Source: Fonsecaea monophora (taxonomy: Eukaryota > Ascomycota > Eurotiomycetes > Chaetothyriales > Herpotrichiellaceae). Taken from it: 64,000 nucleotides of DNA. The notes beneath the pieces are model-generated. The model did not search any database. It was not told where the DNA came from and saw only the letters and a program-made list of their open reading frames with translations. A program made the position numbers and the translations under genes. This document shows positions 11,239 to 22,757 of the stretch, piece after piece (the stretch's first letter is position 1; each line of letters opens with the position of its first letter). The stretch is from assembly GCF_001642475.1 (NCBI RefSeq), contig NW_019173986.1:160813-224812 (forward strand), written 5' to 3'.

Positions 11239-12420
11239 GGTAGTAGGAAATGGCAATTTGTACCTGCATTTTGGCATCACCCGAAGGCGAATCAATTCTC
11301 CTAATCAAACCAATCCACTTGCGGAACAGGCGAGGTTGGAGGACAGAGGCCGTTCAGGGGCAGAAGGGCTCACGGTCCCTCACAGGGCCGTCAGACCACA
11401 CGCATATACCTAGATACTGTGGGTATGTGCTCTGTTCTCCTGCAGATCCTCTCGCACAGGGGTGGGTATGTTGGCCCTGAGACAGATACGCTATGTTGAG
11501 CGGTGGCTTCGCGGAAGCGATATAACTGGCCGCCGGGGAGAAATTTGAGGAGGTCAGGGCGTTAGGGGACAATCTCGGTATGGTTGATAGCTGGCACCAG
11601 GCACCCACAGGGGCGCGAGGGCCTAATCATAGTCGTACTTGTACATATGTCAGTCAAACGCAAACCCCCACTCTTTGAAGATGCTAGTGAGGAATTCAAC
11701 GGGATGACAGAACCACCATCAATTAAAAGAATTTTGGAATCATGCCGTCGCTCTCCCACTCTGACACCGCCACTGCAACACAATAGAACTTTCGACAGAC
11801 AACGACGTAGCACTTGGTACGGTAAAAGAGAATGTGTGCGATGAATGGGGTCACGACAGGTAATTTGGTGCAACCAGTAACCAACAGCCAACCAAGCATG
11901 CGAGAACTTTTACCGCGTACTCGGTAGTGTGGGACGGAAATGAGAACGCCAAGGGGTAAAATAAGTGTCAGACTGAAAGGCTTAACGAGTATGCGTGGCA
12001 TATTTCGCCAGTGTAGTGTGTCAGACAGTGCAATCACGTCTGTCAGACAGGATTTCCTTTTTTCGATGCCACCCTGAGTTCTTCAAGGTTTACGCTTTCG
12101 CAAACCGACCCTCATGCGACATGAACGGCGCCCAAAGTTTGGGTTTCAAGGGGCCAAAAATAAATCGATCAGCCCTGGACATGCCCGAACAGTTGTACTA
12201 CTCTCCCGGTGGCCTTGACCTGCCAGTGAGGCATTTGGTCACAACCACACACACAACACACGAGCGCCACTATGGCCTCTACCAGGTCTCTGTTGAGCCT
12301 CCCTCCTTGCTCTCTCAAACCACCATTCCCTCCAAGAGTTCTTCGATACCATCCACCTCTGGACAGCCCTTTACTGTCTGAACAGTCCATGGCATTATCA
12401 GATCTATCTCCATTGTCGTG
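11239..12420. other. 1.2-kb intergenic/promoter region
   Basis: No conserved coding signal is seen on either strand. It contains the promoter of the large membrane protein starting at 12421 and the 3' flank of the broken SDR. A 12250-12400 stretch is C/T- and ACA-rich, as in fungal core promoters. Confidence 0.5.
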
Positions 12421-15400
12421 ATGGATACATTTCGACCACGAGGCTATTCGCGCCTTATTTTCGGCAGTCCGAAGCCTCCCCACGGCTCTGTCCCCGACAT
12501 TGAACTTGAAAACTCTCGAAATGGATCGAACTGGATACAAGGTGAGCACTCTCCGGGTTCGGCGTTGCTCGTTCCTACAGACATATCAAAACCCGAAGAA
12601 TCGCGCCATCGGCTAAATACACACTGGAATCCGTTCTTCTTGAGACCTTGGATTCTGATCGCTTTTGCCCTCTTTTTCGTGGCCGTCATTGTTGCTTTGC
12701 AAGTGGTGTACACGGTTTCGCAGAACAATTATGGAATTGCGACGAGCAGTGATGAAAATCATTATTTGTGGACTTACGGTCCAACCGCTGTATTTGTGGT
12801 TGTTACGGTCCTCTGGCGTCAAGTCGATTACGCCGCAAAATCTATTCAACCCTGGGCAGAAATGGCAAAAGGCCCTCAGCGAGCAGAGAACAGTCTTCTC
12901 CTTGATTATGTCACGCCGCTCCAGCTCTCGTCGCTCTGGAGATCTCTACGACGCGGTCACTTCGCCGTCTCCTCTAGCATTATTGTCTTCGTGCTGATCA
13001 AAGTTATCACTGTCTTAAGCACTGGGATGTTCAGTCTCCAGTCAGTCCAGAGAAACGATGTCCCAACCTCAATGGCTCTCAACAATACCTTTGTTGGTAC
13101 AGACTTTGATCACGCAGCATCCGTCGACTCGAGGGCTGCGTTTGTAGCCTACGGCCACAAGGCCTACAATATCAGCCTGCCTGTCGGTACAACAGACCAA
13201 CATGCTGTTCAGAGTTTTGCTCCCAGAGACGGATTTGTCAACGGCAGTCTAACATATTCTGCTGATGTTGACGCTTTCAGCGCCAATCTCAGCTGCGAAT
13301 CTGGAATACTCAAATACACCGTTGCTGCGGACAGACGTAGTAATGCACCGATATCAATGTACTACAACACATCGGTGACACTTCCAGACTGCCAGATATT
13401 CAATGCATACCTTGATGCCCCAGATTGGTATTATTTGCAAAACGACACTGCCCATCGATTTGGCTACCGAGCATCAATTCAGAATGTAACATGCTCCAAT
13501 CTTCCACCGGACGATCCTACAAGGTTCCGGTTCATGATCGCGGCGACATATTCGGAAGGCTTCAGCCAGAACAATCATACTTTACTAGACTCATCCAACA
13601 TCGTCTGCATTCCCTCCTACTCAATCCAGTCGGCCCTAGTCACACTTGACCCTCAGGGGAACGTCCATTCCGTCAATATGACAGGAAATGGACGTGGACT
13701 CAATGGTCTCAGCGCTGTTGACATTGCTGACGGAGTTCTGGCAACGACGCAGCAAGCCAGTACAATTTCCACTTCGACGTCGGATAACGTCACCTTGGAT
13801 GTCTTCACGACTATGATGCAACAAGATACAGTCAACTTCAAGGTCGAAGATCTCCTCGAGCCTTCTTACCTCAATACAACTGCTAATAGGATATATGGGA
13901 AAATCGCAGCACAAGTCGCCAATCTTTATCTGCTTTCTGATGCAGCTCAAGATACGAAGCCGATTGTAGAGGGAACAATTTCGAAGGACGAGAGCCGTCT
14001 GATCGCGAGACAGATCCCAATCAGAGTCATGCAAGCTGTCGCTGCACTGATGGTCTTGCTCATTGTTCTCATCTTATGTGTCCGCCCAAGGGGCGTGGTA
14101 CCAAGGAGTGTCGACTCGATTGCTGCGGTTGCCGCAATTCTTGCGCGCAGCCCGGCACTGGAGGCTCGTCTTCGAGGTACTGGTCACCGAAGCTTGGGTG
14201 AGCTTCGCGAGATCCTCGCTCCACACAGGTTCATGACTGCCACGGGATATGAAGATGGTGCCCGAACCTTCTCCATTCAAATGGTCACCGGAGCCGAATC
14301 AGGACTACATGGATCACCACCAGACCGCGGCGACTCGGCTCCTCTGGACATCAAATGGACCCGACCTTTCATCCTGCGCAGAATTGGCATGACATCGACT
14401 ATCTTAGCTTCCATCGCCGCCATCATCACATTGGAAGTCCTTTTGTCGCAATCACAAGCGCATAACGGTCTCGGCAACGTCAGCGACGACAGCGCGACCA
14501 GATACTCCTGGTTGTATGTCCCAGTCTTGGTATTTCTTCTGTTAGCGACTCTCTTCAACATAATGGACTTCGAGATCGAATTCACCGAGTCGTTCCACGC
14601 CCTAGCAAAAGCCGACTGCGAAGCCAGCTCTTCAATGCTTTGGTACCCGCTGAGACACATATCTCTCCACGCCACTTATAATGGTCTCCGGCACAGCCGC
14701 TTTGCCTTGACTGCAGCATCTGTATCGGCTGTTCTTGCTCCTCTGCTCACCATCATCGTGTCGGGCCTATTCACCACCAAGGCAACCAGTCAAGACATTT
14801 CGGTCCAGGTTGATGCTCTGGACTGGTTTAATACCACCACATTAGCGATCACTTCCACGAATGTCCCACTCCTCGTCATCGAAGGTAACATGTCATACCC
14901 CCAGTGGACGTACTCTGAAGTTGCCATGCCCCAACTCCGCCTCAAAGGCGACAATGCAAACAATCTGCTTGGCCAAAGCGGAACCATATCTGTGGACACA
15001 CCAGCGATCCGTGGAGCAACGACCTGCAACATTGTTCCTCAGGACCGAATCGTGAATACTACGCTTAGTAGCGGTTTCCTCTCTTCCAACATCAGCACAC
15101 CGGATGGCTGCGGGAACACAGGCTCAATCGACTCTGCATATATTTGGCTCTCCTCCTCCATGCAAGTCCCAGTAAACACGTCCGGATACTTTGGTTCGAC
15201 GTTGGTGTTAGGATTTCTTGATACCTGCCCTACGCTTGCCTTATATTACGGCCACGTCACAGACAACCAAATCGATGACTTCATCCCGGTCCTGTGCACG
15301 CAATATCTGGAGCGGGTCCAGGTCAATGCGACCTTCAATCTGCCGGACTTCTCAATTTCCTCTGATCCGGTGGTGCATCCTGGCTCGGCACTCAAGTTTT

Positions 15401-16131
15401 CCGACTATTATACTGGGTTTCCTACCCTGCAGGTTTTAAATATCACATCGACCGCTGACGAGCTTGACGAGACGTTTAATGCCATGGTTTATGGCAAGGA
15501 TGGAACCCCGACGAGTGAGCTGTTGGATGGGAGCAAGCTGATTGCATCGTACACGCACTTGTACCGCCAGTACATGGCCCAAGTTGTCAACACCTTCCTC
15601 CGTGCAGATTTCTCTACGCTGTCCAACAATGAGACCGAAACTGTGGTCAATCCTCTGCAGGCAGCATATGTCAATCCTCGTCATTTTCGTCTCGTGCAGT
15701 CACCCCTGTCCACCCACTTGTTAGTAGGTGTGGTGGGTGTATTGTTGATATGTGCGCTTGTGGTGTTCATTACGAATGACATGCGAAATGTTCTGCCTAA
15801 ACCTATTGGGAGCATCGCCGCCGTGGCAAGCTTGCTGGCAGGTTCCCGTATCGTGGACCCGAAATCTGGCATGGTTCCCCCGGGTTCAGAATACTGGTCG
15901 GATGAGGAATGGGAGAAGAAGGGTATCTGGCAGAGTGAGATGTTTAGGATGGGTTGGTGGAATAAGTTCCAGCAACCGGTCGACTCATGGAGTGGGAAAG
16001 GGCTGGACAAGACAACAGTGAGGTTGCGTGACCGCCAGTTTAATGATTTTAGCGACGCAGAGAGTCTGGAACGTCCTCCGTCCTTCAGGATTGATGCCCG
16101 CCCGAAAGCTGAGGGACTCGATCGCCTCTGA
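12421..16131 (+). CDS. DUF3433-family multispan membrane protein
   Basis: A single-exon 1236-aa protein with the ATG at 12421. It has two tandem copies of a four-helix module. In the first, a helix in PWILIAFALFFVAVIVALQVV (about residues 76-97) and a second in YGPTAVFVVVTVLW are followed by the family signature IQPWAEMAKGP...LLLDYVTP, a helix, a long extracytosolic loop of about 330 residues rich in N-glycosylation sequons, and a helix before RPRGVVPRSVDSIAAVA. The second copy repeats the plan from about residue 655 and ends near LLVGVVGVLLICALVVFIT, then a cytosolic tail. DUF3433 proteins are fungal-specific, expanded and uncharacterised. A surface or vacuolar membrane role is a guess. A related, shorter protein lies at 55962-58476. 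Confidence 0.85.
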   Translation: MDTFRPRGYSRLIFGSPKPPHGSVPDIELENSRNGSNWIQGEHSPGSALLVPTDISKPEESRHRLNTHWNPFFLRPWILIAFALFFVAVIVALQVVYTVSQNNYGIATSSDENHYLWTYGPTAVFVVVTVLWRQVDYAAKSIQPWAEMAKGPQRAENSLLLDYVTPLQLSSLWRSLRRGHFAVSSSIIVFVLIKVITVLSTGMFSLQSVQRNDVPTSMALNNTFVGTDFDHAASVDSRAAFVAYGHKAYNISLPVGTTDQHAVQSFAPRDGFVNGSLTYSADVDAFSANLSCESGILKYTVAADRRSNAPISMYYNTSVTLPDCQIFNAYLDAPDWYYLQNDTAHRFGYRASIQNVTCSNLPPDDPTRFRFMIAATYSEGFSQNNHTLLDSSNIVCIPSYSIQSALVTLDPQGNVHSVNMTGNGRGLNGLSAVDIADGVLATTQQASTISTSTSDNVTLDVFTTMMQQDTVNFKVEDLLEPSYLNTTANRIYGKIAAQVANLYLLSDAAQDTKPIVEGTISKDESRLIARQIPIRVMQAVAALMVLLIVLILCVRPRGVVPRSVDSIAAVAAILARSPALEARLRGTGHRSLGELREILAPHRFMTATGYEDGARTFSIQMVTGAESGLHGSPPDRGDSAPLDIKWTRPFILRRIGMTSTILASIAAIITLEVLLSQSQAHNGLGNVSDDSATRYSWLYVPVLVFLLLATLFNIMDFEIEFTESFHALAKADCEASSSMLWYPLRHISLHATYNGLRHSRFALTAASVSAVLAPLLTIIVSGLFTTKATSQDISVQVDALDWFNTTTLAITSTNVPLLVIEGNMSYPQWTYSEVAMPQLRLKGDNANNLLGQSGTISVDTPAIRGATTCNIVPQDRIVNTTLSSGFLSSNISTPDGCGNTGSIDSAYIWLSSSMQVPVNTSGYFGSTLVLGFLDTCPTLALYYGHVTDNQIDDFIPVLCTQYLERVQVNATFNLPDFSISSDPVVHPGSALKFSDYYTGFPTLQVLNITSTADELDETFNAMVYGKDGTPTSELLDGSKLIASYTHLYRQYMAQVVNTFLRADFSTLSNNETETVVNPLQAAYVNPRHFRLVQSPLSTHLLVGVVGVLLICALVVFITNDMRNVLPKPIGSIAAVASLLAGSRIVDPKSGMVPPGSEYWSDEEWEKKGIWQSEMFRMGWWNKFQQPVDSWSGKGLDKTTVRLRDRQFNDFSDAESLERPPSFRIDARPKAEGLDRL

Positions 16132-16348
16132 ATGGCCAAAGGTACGGCGAACGACCTTGGGATAGCGTGAATGAGAATTTCCACAATCTTCAACCCAGCA
16201 CCTCGCCTCTAGATCCCGTTTTTACGACGCAGCATTCGTCTGACAGTGACAAAACCTGTTTGGGGGGTGTCTACCTCGAACAATTATCGTTGTGGAACAA
16301 GTCTGCGGAAGCCGAGAGCGAAGCATGCTTCGCCATGTCGCCCGTCAG

Positions 16349-17062
16349 TTATAGCACATGGATACTGGTTTTGGGTCCCAAGGGCGGCAATTCGGGCATC
16401 GTTGAAGGCCCACAGAAATATCCTGCCGGTCCAAGAGGTTTGGGATCATCGAGATCAATGACCATGTCAAACCAGGTATACGGCGCGCGGTCGGCGGAGT
16501 TGGTCGCCGTATGTGCTCCGACGTTGGCTTGCAAGGTAGGCTTTGGGACACTTTCCGTTATTTTGGGTTCTTTTGTCTGGTCTTTGCCTTGGTTACTGGT
16601 CTCTCGCTCGGCCATGTTCTCATGTGGCTCTGGTGTCTGGGTATCTGCTGTCTCTTCCCCAGAACTGATGGGGTCGGGATCAGGATTCTGCCCATTCGCA
16701 CTCATCTCAACGGGTCGATTTGGTTCGTCATCACGCCCGTCGCTTCTGTCATCCTGTTCGTCATGTGCTGGGTCGGTTACGTGCGACGCTGGGGATTGTT
16801 TCTGATGTTCATCTTCATGAGTAGAGGCTCCGTCGCCTCGCGCTGCAGGATCTTGCTGGGTCTCATCTTCCCCCGAGATATCCTCTGTGTTTCTCGAAGC
16901 AGTGTCGGCGGAAGGTAAGTTTTCCTCGTGCATCTGCTGTGAATCCGTCCCTTCAGGAACAGACGTCGCTTGACCAGAGTGGAAGAGACCCCATCCTTCT
17001 TGTTCCTCCTCCGGCGCGGGAGCTGCTGGCTGCTTTTTCGGTCGCGATGCGGACTGGCCCAT
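16349..17062 (-). CDS. Hypothetical acidic disordered protein with N-myristoylation-type start
   Basis: I place the start at 17060-17062 because it gives MGQSASRPKK: Gly2 with Ser6 followed by a basic patch is a classic N-myristoylation and membrane-targeting signal. The frame stays open upstream to an ATG near 17134. The 237-aa product is dominated by Glu, Asp, Gln and Ser (many EE/DD/DE pairs) and looks unstructured up to about residue 190. The last 45 residues (APYTWFDMVIDLDD, GPAGYFCGPSTMPELPPLGP) look like a short conserved motif. I recognise no domain. It is probably a lipid-anchored cytosolic-face protein; function unknown. Confidence 0.55.
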   Translation of the reverse strand: MGQSASRPKKQPAAPAPEEEQEGWGLFHSGQATSVPEGTDSQQMHEENLPSADTASRNTEDISGEDETQQDPAARGDGASTHEDEHQKQSPASHVTDPAHDEQDDRSDGRDDEPNRPVEMSANGQNPDPDPISSGEETADTQTPEPHENMAERETSNQGKDQTKEPKITESVPKPTLQANVGAHTATNSADRAPYTWFDMVIDLDDPKPLGPAGYFCGPSTMPELPPLGPKTSIHVL

Positions 17063-17968
17063 TCTAGCGTTTAGCCCATTACTACGAGTGTCTTCGACCT
17101 CTTCTTGTGATGTATCGGTGGACGAGTAGAACATATTATTCTCAACATTGCCTCATCGCAAGTGCTGCCTGACAACAATATGACAACTAGTCGAGGAACA
17201 GGGTGTACACGGAGCAGATCCACCCAGACAACAAACAGGTCAGAGGAAGCAAGAGAATTGGTTTGGCAAGCCTCATGGCACGAACCAACCACCTACGGAA
17301 CACTAGGTGGCAGGTGGTTCGAAATGGTGCTAGGATACGATGGCCACTTGGGATTCTATACGCAGAATTTACAACTTCTGAAGACGTCATCGCACTCAGT
17401 TGTCTCCGTCTGATTCGCAGCGCCCTGCAGATGTTAACGGACCCTTCCGTTTCACCTGAACAGCTCACTTGGCTTAAAGTCCTGACCACGTATTTCTTAT
17501 CGATACGACCCTTCACATGCCAAATGGCTTGTTGAGGCCCAAAGGTCGCAGGGCCTCCAACATACGCTTGCCGGTGTAGAACAAGAAGGTCTAGACTCTC
17601 CGGACGTGTGATTGAGTATGCCAGTCACTTGAAGCTCTGATTTCGCCTTGTTCTGACCGACTGCTTTGTCGACAACGGGTGGCTTAGTCGTCCACAGCGC
17701 TGAAGGATCGGCTCGCAGGTGGCTTCGGAAGCCCTGAAGCGCCCCGACTCGATACCCACTCCAGAGCGGAGATCGACTTGGATCTGCAAGCCCTACCAAG
17801 CTCGCAAGGTACTCGCCTAGGACAACCGGACTCGCCCAAATATGCGCTACGTTCCGGCAAAAGTGAGGCAAGAGGAGAAGAGAAAATCCAAATCAGGCTG
17901 CTCGTGGCTCATTTTGGCCATCAGTTCTACGCCAGAGTCGCTTGTGGGCTCCACCATGGGAATGTAGT
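17063..17968. other. Intergenic region, no gene seen
   Basis: Frames of up to 124 codons on both strands lack family resemblance, hydrophobic patterning or splice-consistent extensions. Nothing further can be supported here. Confidence 0.5.
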
Positions 17969-18601
17969 TCAGTCCGGCTCTTCATCACTCCTCGTTTCTT
18001 GTTCCAGTGGCGCCCGGACCAATTCAATTTCCACCACGGCATTTCCCTCAACTTTCCCCGCCAAACCATTGTCATTCTTGTCGAAATAGATGGCCCATCT
18101 TTCGTCGCCCTCCTGGACCGCCACGAAACCTTCCCAGCCATTGAATGCTATCCTCCATTCTTCCAACGCTTGACCGGGTACCAGGGTCATTGGGCCGGTC
18201 CATTGTGGTTGGGCTTCTGCGCGGATGCCATACTGCAACCGGTAGGTGTCCTTGTTGATGAAGATCCAGTTGAGCATGTTTTCGGCATTGATGGTGGTGA
18301 CGATGCCGTCGTAGGATCTGTCTGGGTATGGAAGGAAGTAGCCAGTGAAGGCATGCTTTTGCGAGACCGCCTTGGGCTCCAGGAACAGGCTTCCGTCATC
18401 CAACACCACCCTCATGTCCTGGAACTGCCCTCGACGCTTGGCACTCATTCGTTTTGTCGCCCTGCCAGTGAGGTGGCATTTCTCTCTCTTGAGCTCGAGC
18501 TCGCTCTCCTCTTGTTTCCGTTGACTCTGTTCCTGAAGCTGTATGGTTGATGTGGCGATCAGAGGCACCGTGGCCGCCAAAGTAACTAACGAGAGCACCA
18601 T
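17969..18601 (-). CDS. Conserved fungal hypothetical protein, N-terminal membrane anchor
   Basis: A 210-aa single-exon frame starting at the ATG 18599-18601. It opens with a hydrophobic segment (MVLSLVTLAATVPLIATSTI) and then a basic, glutamine-rich linker (about 21-55). The body has the look of a widespread uncharacterised fungal family: CHLTGRATKR, VVLDDGSLFLEP, HAFTGYFLPYPD, LNWIFINKDTYRLQYGIR, GPMTLVPGQALEEWRI, GWEGFVAVQEGDERWAIYFDK, and a Glu-rich tail. The C-terminal half resembles a small beta-rich domain. I know of no function for this family. The pattern of conserved aromatic residues and the anchor support a real gene. Confidence 0.75.
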   Translation of the reverse strand: MVLSLVTLAATVPLIATSTIQLQEQSQRKQEESELELKREKCHLTGRATKRMSAKRRGQFQDMRVVLDDGSLFLEPKAVSQKHAFTGYFLPYPDRSYDGIVTTINAENMLNWIFINKDTYRLQYGIRAEAQPQWTGPMTLVPGQALEEWRIAFNGWEGFVAVQEGDERWAIYFDKNDNGLAGKVEGNAVVEIELVRAPLEQETRSDEEPD

Positions 18602-19841
18602 TGTTTGTCAGTGCAGAAATGCAAGCCAGGGGTGAAATGCGATGGAGATGGGACTAAGTAGTGGTAGCTGGGGGATGGTGAATCTAGAGGCGGGTGATGC
18701 ACCGCTTTGATCGGCAGTATGTTGGCGACCCGAAAGAGGAGGATTTGACTGTCAATCCCGTCAAGGTGGCATTCTGCATGAGGCACCTGACGAGCTGAGG
18801 ATCCTACTCGTACAAGTGGCTTTTGAGCTGCAGCCTTGTGGTGGAGATGAAGTTGAGTATCTTGTATTTGTGGTCAATGGCTGGTGAAGGCTCACTTCAT
18901 TGTGACGTAATTTGTGTGTTGGATGCGTTGGTGGCATTTGCCTGCGCCTGTTACAAGGCGCATCACTGCGCATTTCCGGCATCTTCCTTGCTTCTTTCTC
19001 GTTCCTCCCTGCGACCCATGCACCAGTTCACATCTCCATGGTGGTGGTGGAGTCCGTCCATTGTGACTTGGAAGCTTTGAAACCTTGGTTCCTGCATGAG
19101 ATGGCCAATCGGAGACCTGGCCAGCGCTGGACCGACTGAGCAGCAAGCCCTAGGCGCATTGCATCGACGATATCATGCTTCCTGGAATTGGCAAGAGCTG
19201 CTTTGACCCTACCGGTCCAGCTTTCCGACAGATCGCCTTACTAAAGGCGTGCCTGGATGCTCAATGCTCAAACCAGGTACGCCATGAACCGTGACAACCC
19301 AGTATCACCGACTGTCGACACTGCTCCGCAAGACCCGGACATCTTTGATGACGATAGCCTCCTCCGACCCGAATTCCCCATCTCCAGCCTCTCTAATACT
19401 GACCGCCCACCGTCAGCAAGCTCCATTCAAGCCTCAACCCCACTGTAAGTGTCTTTTAACTTGACCATTTCTCGGGAAAGGAGCATTGTGGTTGACCTTG
19501 GGAAGGATCAAGCGGAAACGGCGCTGGACAATCGTTTCAAGCACGGTAGCACTCATTGATATTCGAGTGATCGCGACTCCTAGCAGAAATCCTCTCGGCC
19601 ACCTCGAGAAAGAGTTGACGATAACTCTTCATCACCCAAGAACAAGTCGCAAGCCAGATTCACAATCTCAGGAGGCCTTGTTTCACCTGCCGACAAAACT
19701 TAGCGGATATCGTACAACTGAAAGCGCGAAGGAACCCAACATACCGCCACACTGATAGCTCGACTGCCAACAGACAAGTCGCCTCGATCAGAGCAATCTC
19801 TACCGGGGACTCATCCAGGCAAAGGAAAACAGACACTAACA
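18602..19841. other. 1.2-kb intergenic region with one weak exon-like frame
   Basis: A plus-strand frame at 19257-19445 (ends SSIQASTPL) stops exactly at a CACT/GTAAGTG donor, so it could be a first exon, but no partner exon was found. Otherwise no coding signal is seen. It includes the promoter of the small spliced gene at 19842. Confidence 0.35.
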
Positions 19842-20155
19842 ATGTCAGGCGAAACCAAGGATCTGTAAGTTCATTTTGTCTGCTTTTTACTTGAGTCTCT
19901 ACTAGTTCTAATCATGGTCAATGTAGGAATGACACCTTTGACAACGCCCCAGGAGGTCGCGGTCTGGGGGAGGTCGCTAAGCCCGCCGAGGGTGATGTTG
20001 GCGACAGCACTCCAGACTATATCCCCAAGGGCTTTTCCAAGAAGGACATTGAAAATATGGGAGGAAGCTTGAAAGTGCACGTGAGATTGGCCCTTGAAGT
20101 GGACATTCGGGTCATTGCCAAAGTCAAGGGCGATATCTGCATTGGCATCTTGTAA
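19842..20155 (+). CDS. Small conserved fungal protein (83 aa), two exons
   Basis: Exon 1 is 19842-19864 and exon 2 is 19927-20155. The 62-bp intron begins GTAAGT, ends TAG and contains a CTAAT branch-point-like site. The joined frame is 252 nt, coding for 83 residues: MSGETKDLNDTFDN, then a Gly/Asp-rich middle (PGGRGLGEVAKPAEGD), DYIPKGFSKKDIENMGG and a C-terminal amphipathic beta-like repeat (LKVHVRLALEVDIRVIAKVKGD) ending CIGIL. This alternating hydrophobic/charged tail occurs in a family of small uncharacterised Pezizomycotina proteins. Localisation and role are unknown. It is too short to stand out without splicing. Confidence 0.65.
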
Positions 20156-20450
20156 CAAAGTCAACTGAATGCTTGACACGATGACCGATGCGTTGGGATG
20201 GCAGCCAACACCAACTGTTTGGTAGCATGAATACAAAGCCAGGCACTATCATTCGAGCATTTGCCTATTTTCGTTGTTCTGTAGAGACCAGTGGGTGTGG
20301 ACATGTCTATATTGGGGCGCAGCGGAGAGCGGAAAATCCCGCATCATGTTTTGACTTGCTTACCCCGTGGTCATTGCGCCTACAAATTTTCGCCCGCAAC
20401 ATCAGCTCATCCTCATCTGTTCAACTTCACCGTTTGTATCTTTCTCAATC

Positions 20451-22197
20451 ATGGAGTTCATCTTCCTGCCTTGGGTTGAAGATGGCCGCACCAATGACGT
20501 CGATAGGCAGCTTCAATCTTCGCGTCGGCACCAGCATACCGCTCTGGCTTCCCATCGAAAGAACCGAGAACTTCGCAGCTTACAACGAAAGAGACTGCAC
20601 AATATACACCAATCAGAGCCGAATTCCACCTCACCAGGCTCCACCGAGCAGCTCCCCAGAACCCGCAACTTATGGGACATGACGAGGAGCGCAACCCTCC
20701 AGACGAGCGATGCCTCTACAACTCAGGATAACACCCCGCCTCCGCCTTCACCAAGAACTCTGCTCGACACCACCCGCTGGGGCTCACTCAACCTTTTTGG
20801 TCAACTGGAACTCTCCGCCGAAGTCCAGAAAATATTTGATGACGGTAGGGACTATGTGTCAACGCCGGAGGAATTGTGACTGAGACATTGTTGAAGCCTT
20901 GATCCACCAATGGCCGGCCTTCGCCTTGGCCACGCACGATGCCGCGATTACAGAGATTCGAGTAACCGCCATTCGTACTTCGCTGCTGGCTCCACATTGT
21001 CTCTTTGCGACAATATATGCAGGCGAATGCTACAGATCTTATTTCGACGGCACAACACCCCACAATGAGATGCTTCAACTTCAGTCAAAACAACAAGCTC
21101 TGAAACATCTTCGACGAGCCATACAGGACAACGAAGGGGTTGCGTCGGACGAAGTGCTCTGGACCATAACTCTTTTGGCAATTCATGGCTCCGTCCGTAC
21201 GCGGAAGCAGCCCCGGTTCGCCGCTCCCCTCTACCGAGACAATGAATTCTATTCCAGTTTGGAATTCGAACGGGCTCATTTGCATGCTCTGAGGACGCTC
21301 GTCAATCAGAAGGGAGGCTTGAAGAATTTGACACTACACGGCCTGAGCAACATGATATCAATGTAAGTGAGCCCCAAAGGATATACCCCCTCCAGGCAAA
21401 GAAGCTTACCACTTTAGGGTCGACACCTTTCATTCTTTAAGGACCCTGACCAAACCGGTCTTTCCCCCCTTTTATCCAGCATCATACCTCGTGGCCTCAC
21501 TACGAGAGACATGGGATGATGTGGTGGAATCTCGATTCGCGACCTATCAAGACGGTTTTGTGTTTCTGGATGCTCTCCGCGGCGGTCCTCGGTTACATCA
21601 CATCATTCGTCAAGTCCGAGTCCTTCTCGAGACATTCTCCCTCTGCCTTCGCGATTCCCGCAGAAGTCCAGACTTCATGCTCATGGTCCACGCTCGTCGC
21701 GCTATACAGCACGAGGCCTTGCGACTTCGATCAGAAGGAGATTGTTTGTTGGAAGTCGCCCGTCTGTCTTTTATTATTTTTGTGAGTTCCTCCCGGTCTC
21801 GGTTATGAGGGTCAATGCTGACTCGTAGGTGCGAAAGCTGGCAGAGTTCGCCTGGACATTACCGATCATTGGTGATTTCCACGAAAGGGTGACGAAACTC
21901 CTCCTGCAAGCTCTGGAAGAATGTGCTCTTTGTCAACATTGGCAGACACACCATGAATTCCTCTTGTGGGCAACAATCGTGGGCGGACTTGCTGCACGCC
22001 AGAGTCCACGCGTTTCGAGCTTTGCTCTCAAACTGCGAGACTCATCCATGGCCATCGACAAGGATTCGTGGGCATACGTCAAAAGCGTATCGCAGAAATT
22101 CCTGCCTCTAGAATATGACCTCGGAGACTTGTGTCATAACTTTTGGGATGAAGCCTGTGATTTTCTCATGGAGAAACCAGTTGACGAGGTAGGATGA
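20451..22197 (+). CDS. Fungal-specific regulator-like protein without a zinc cluster
   Basis: Four exons: 20451-20844, 20897-21362, 21418-21781 and 21829-22197. The total of 1593 nt gives 530 aa with all phases consistent. The N terminus (MEFIFLPWVEDG, then a basic segment near residues 20-55) and the all-helical body (HCLFATIYAGECYRSYFDG, HLHALRTLVNQKGGLKNL, LAEFAWTLPIIGDFHERV, HEFLLWATIVGGLAA) resemble the fungal transcription-factor-like group often called DUF3468 or tachykinin-family. No Zn2Cys6 motif is present in the exons, so DNA binding is not shown. It lies 560 bp upstream of a bZIP regulator in the same orientation, next to a sugar transporter. Function is inferred only as regulatory. 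Confidence 0.65.
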
Positions 22198-22757
22198 GGT
22201 TCTCCACTCTTACGTTGAATAGTGCTCCAAGCTGCGTCGACCTACAACATCGGCACATCCAAAATTGCATCAGCGCAAATTCTTCGGCATTTCAATTGTG
22301 GCACTCAGCGAAGTGTTCGTATTGGGACAGCATATACGAGACCCAGGCGGTCAAAGAAGCGGATCCCCGATTTTGTCAGAATTTAGAAATACGATGTCTG
22401 TTGACAAGACTGGGACGAAAATGCTAGCCAACTGCATCAACCCGGTTATTACGACGAATCAGAATGACAAGGAATAGCCGACCTTGGCTCTGACGGAAAT
22501 GCCCCTTCAATGCGGGGCAAGACGCGGCGGGTTTGACAGAGAACATCATGCTATACTACAGGGGCTGCTTTGCCCTCGGCAATAGGCATCTCCGTGATGT
22601 ATAAAATTTGTCAGAAACTAGACTCACTCCGCATCATCTGGCAAGGCTCGAGCAAGCAGCAACTCCTCAGAATCAGCTTTCAGCAAAAAGCCGGCACACT
22701 TGCTATTGGAATTACCCTGGAGGTGAAGCACTTTGCTGAAGCTCGACAGCCCCACGT
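22198..22757. other. Intergenic region upstream of bZIP gene
   Basis: Short frames run across this 560-bp stretch but none has family resemblance. It is taken as the 3' flank of one gene and the promoter of the next. Confidence 0.5.
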
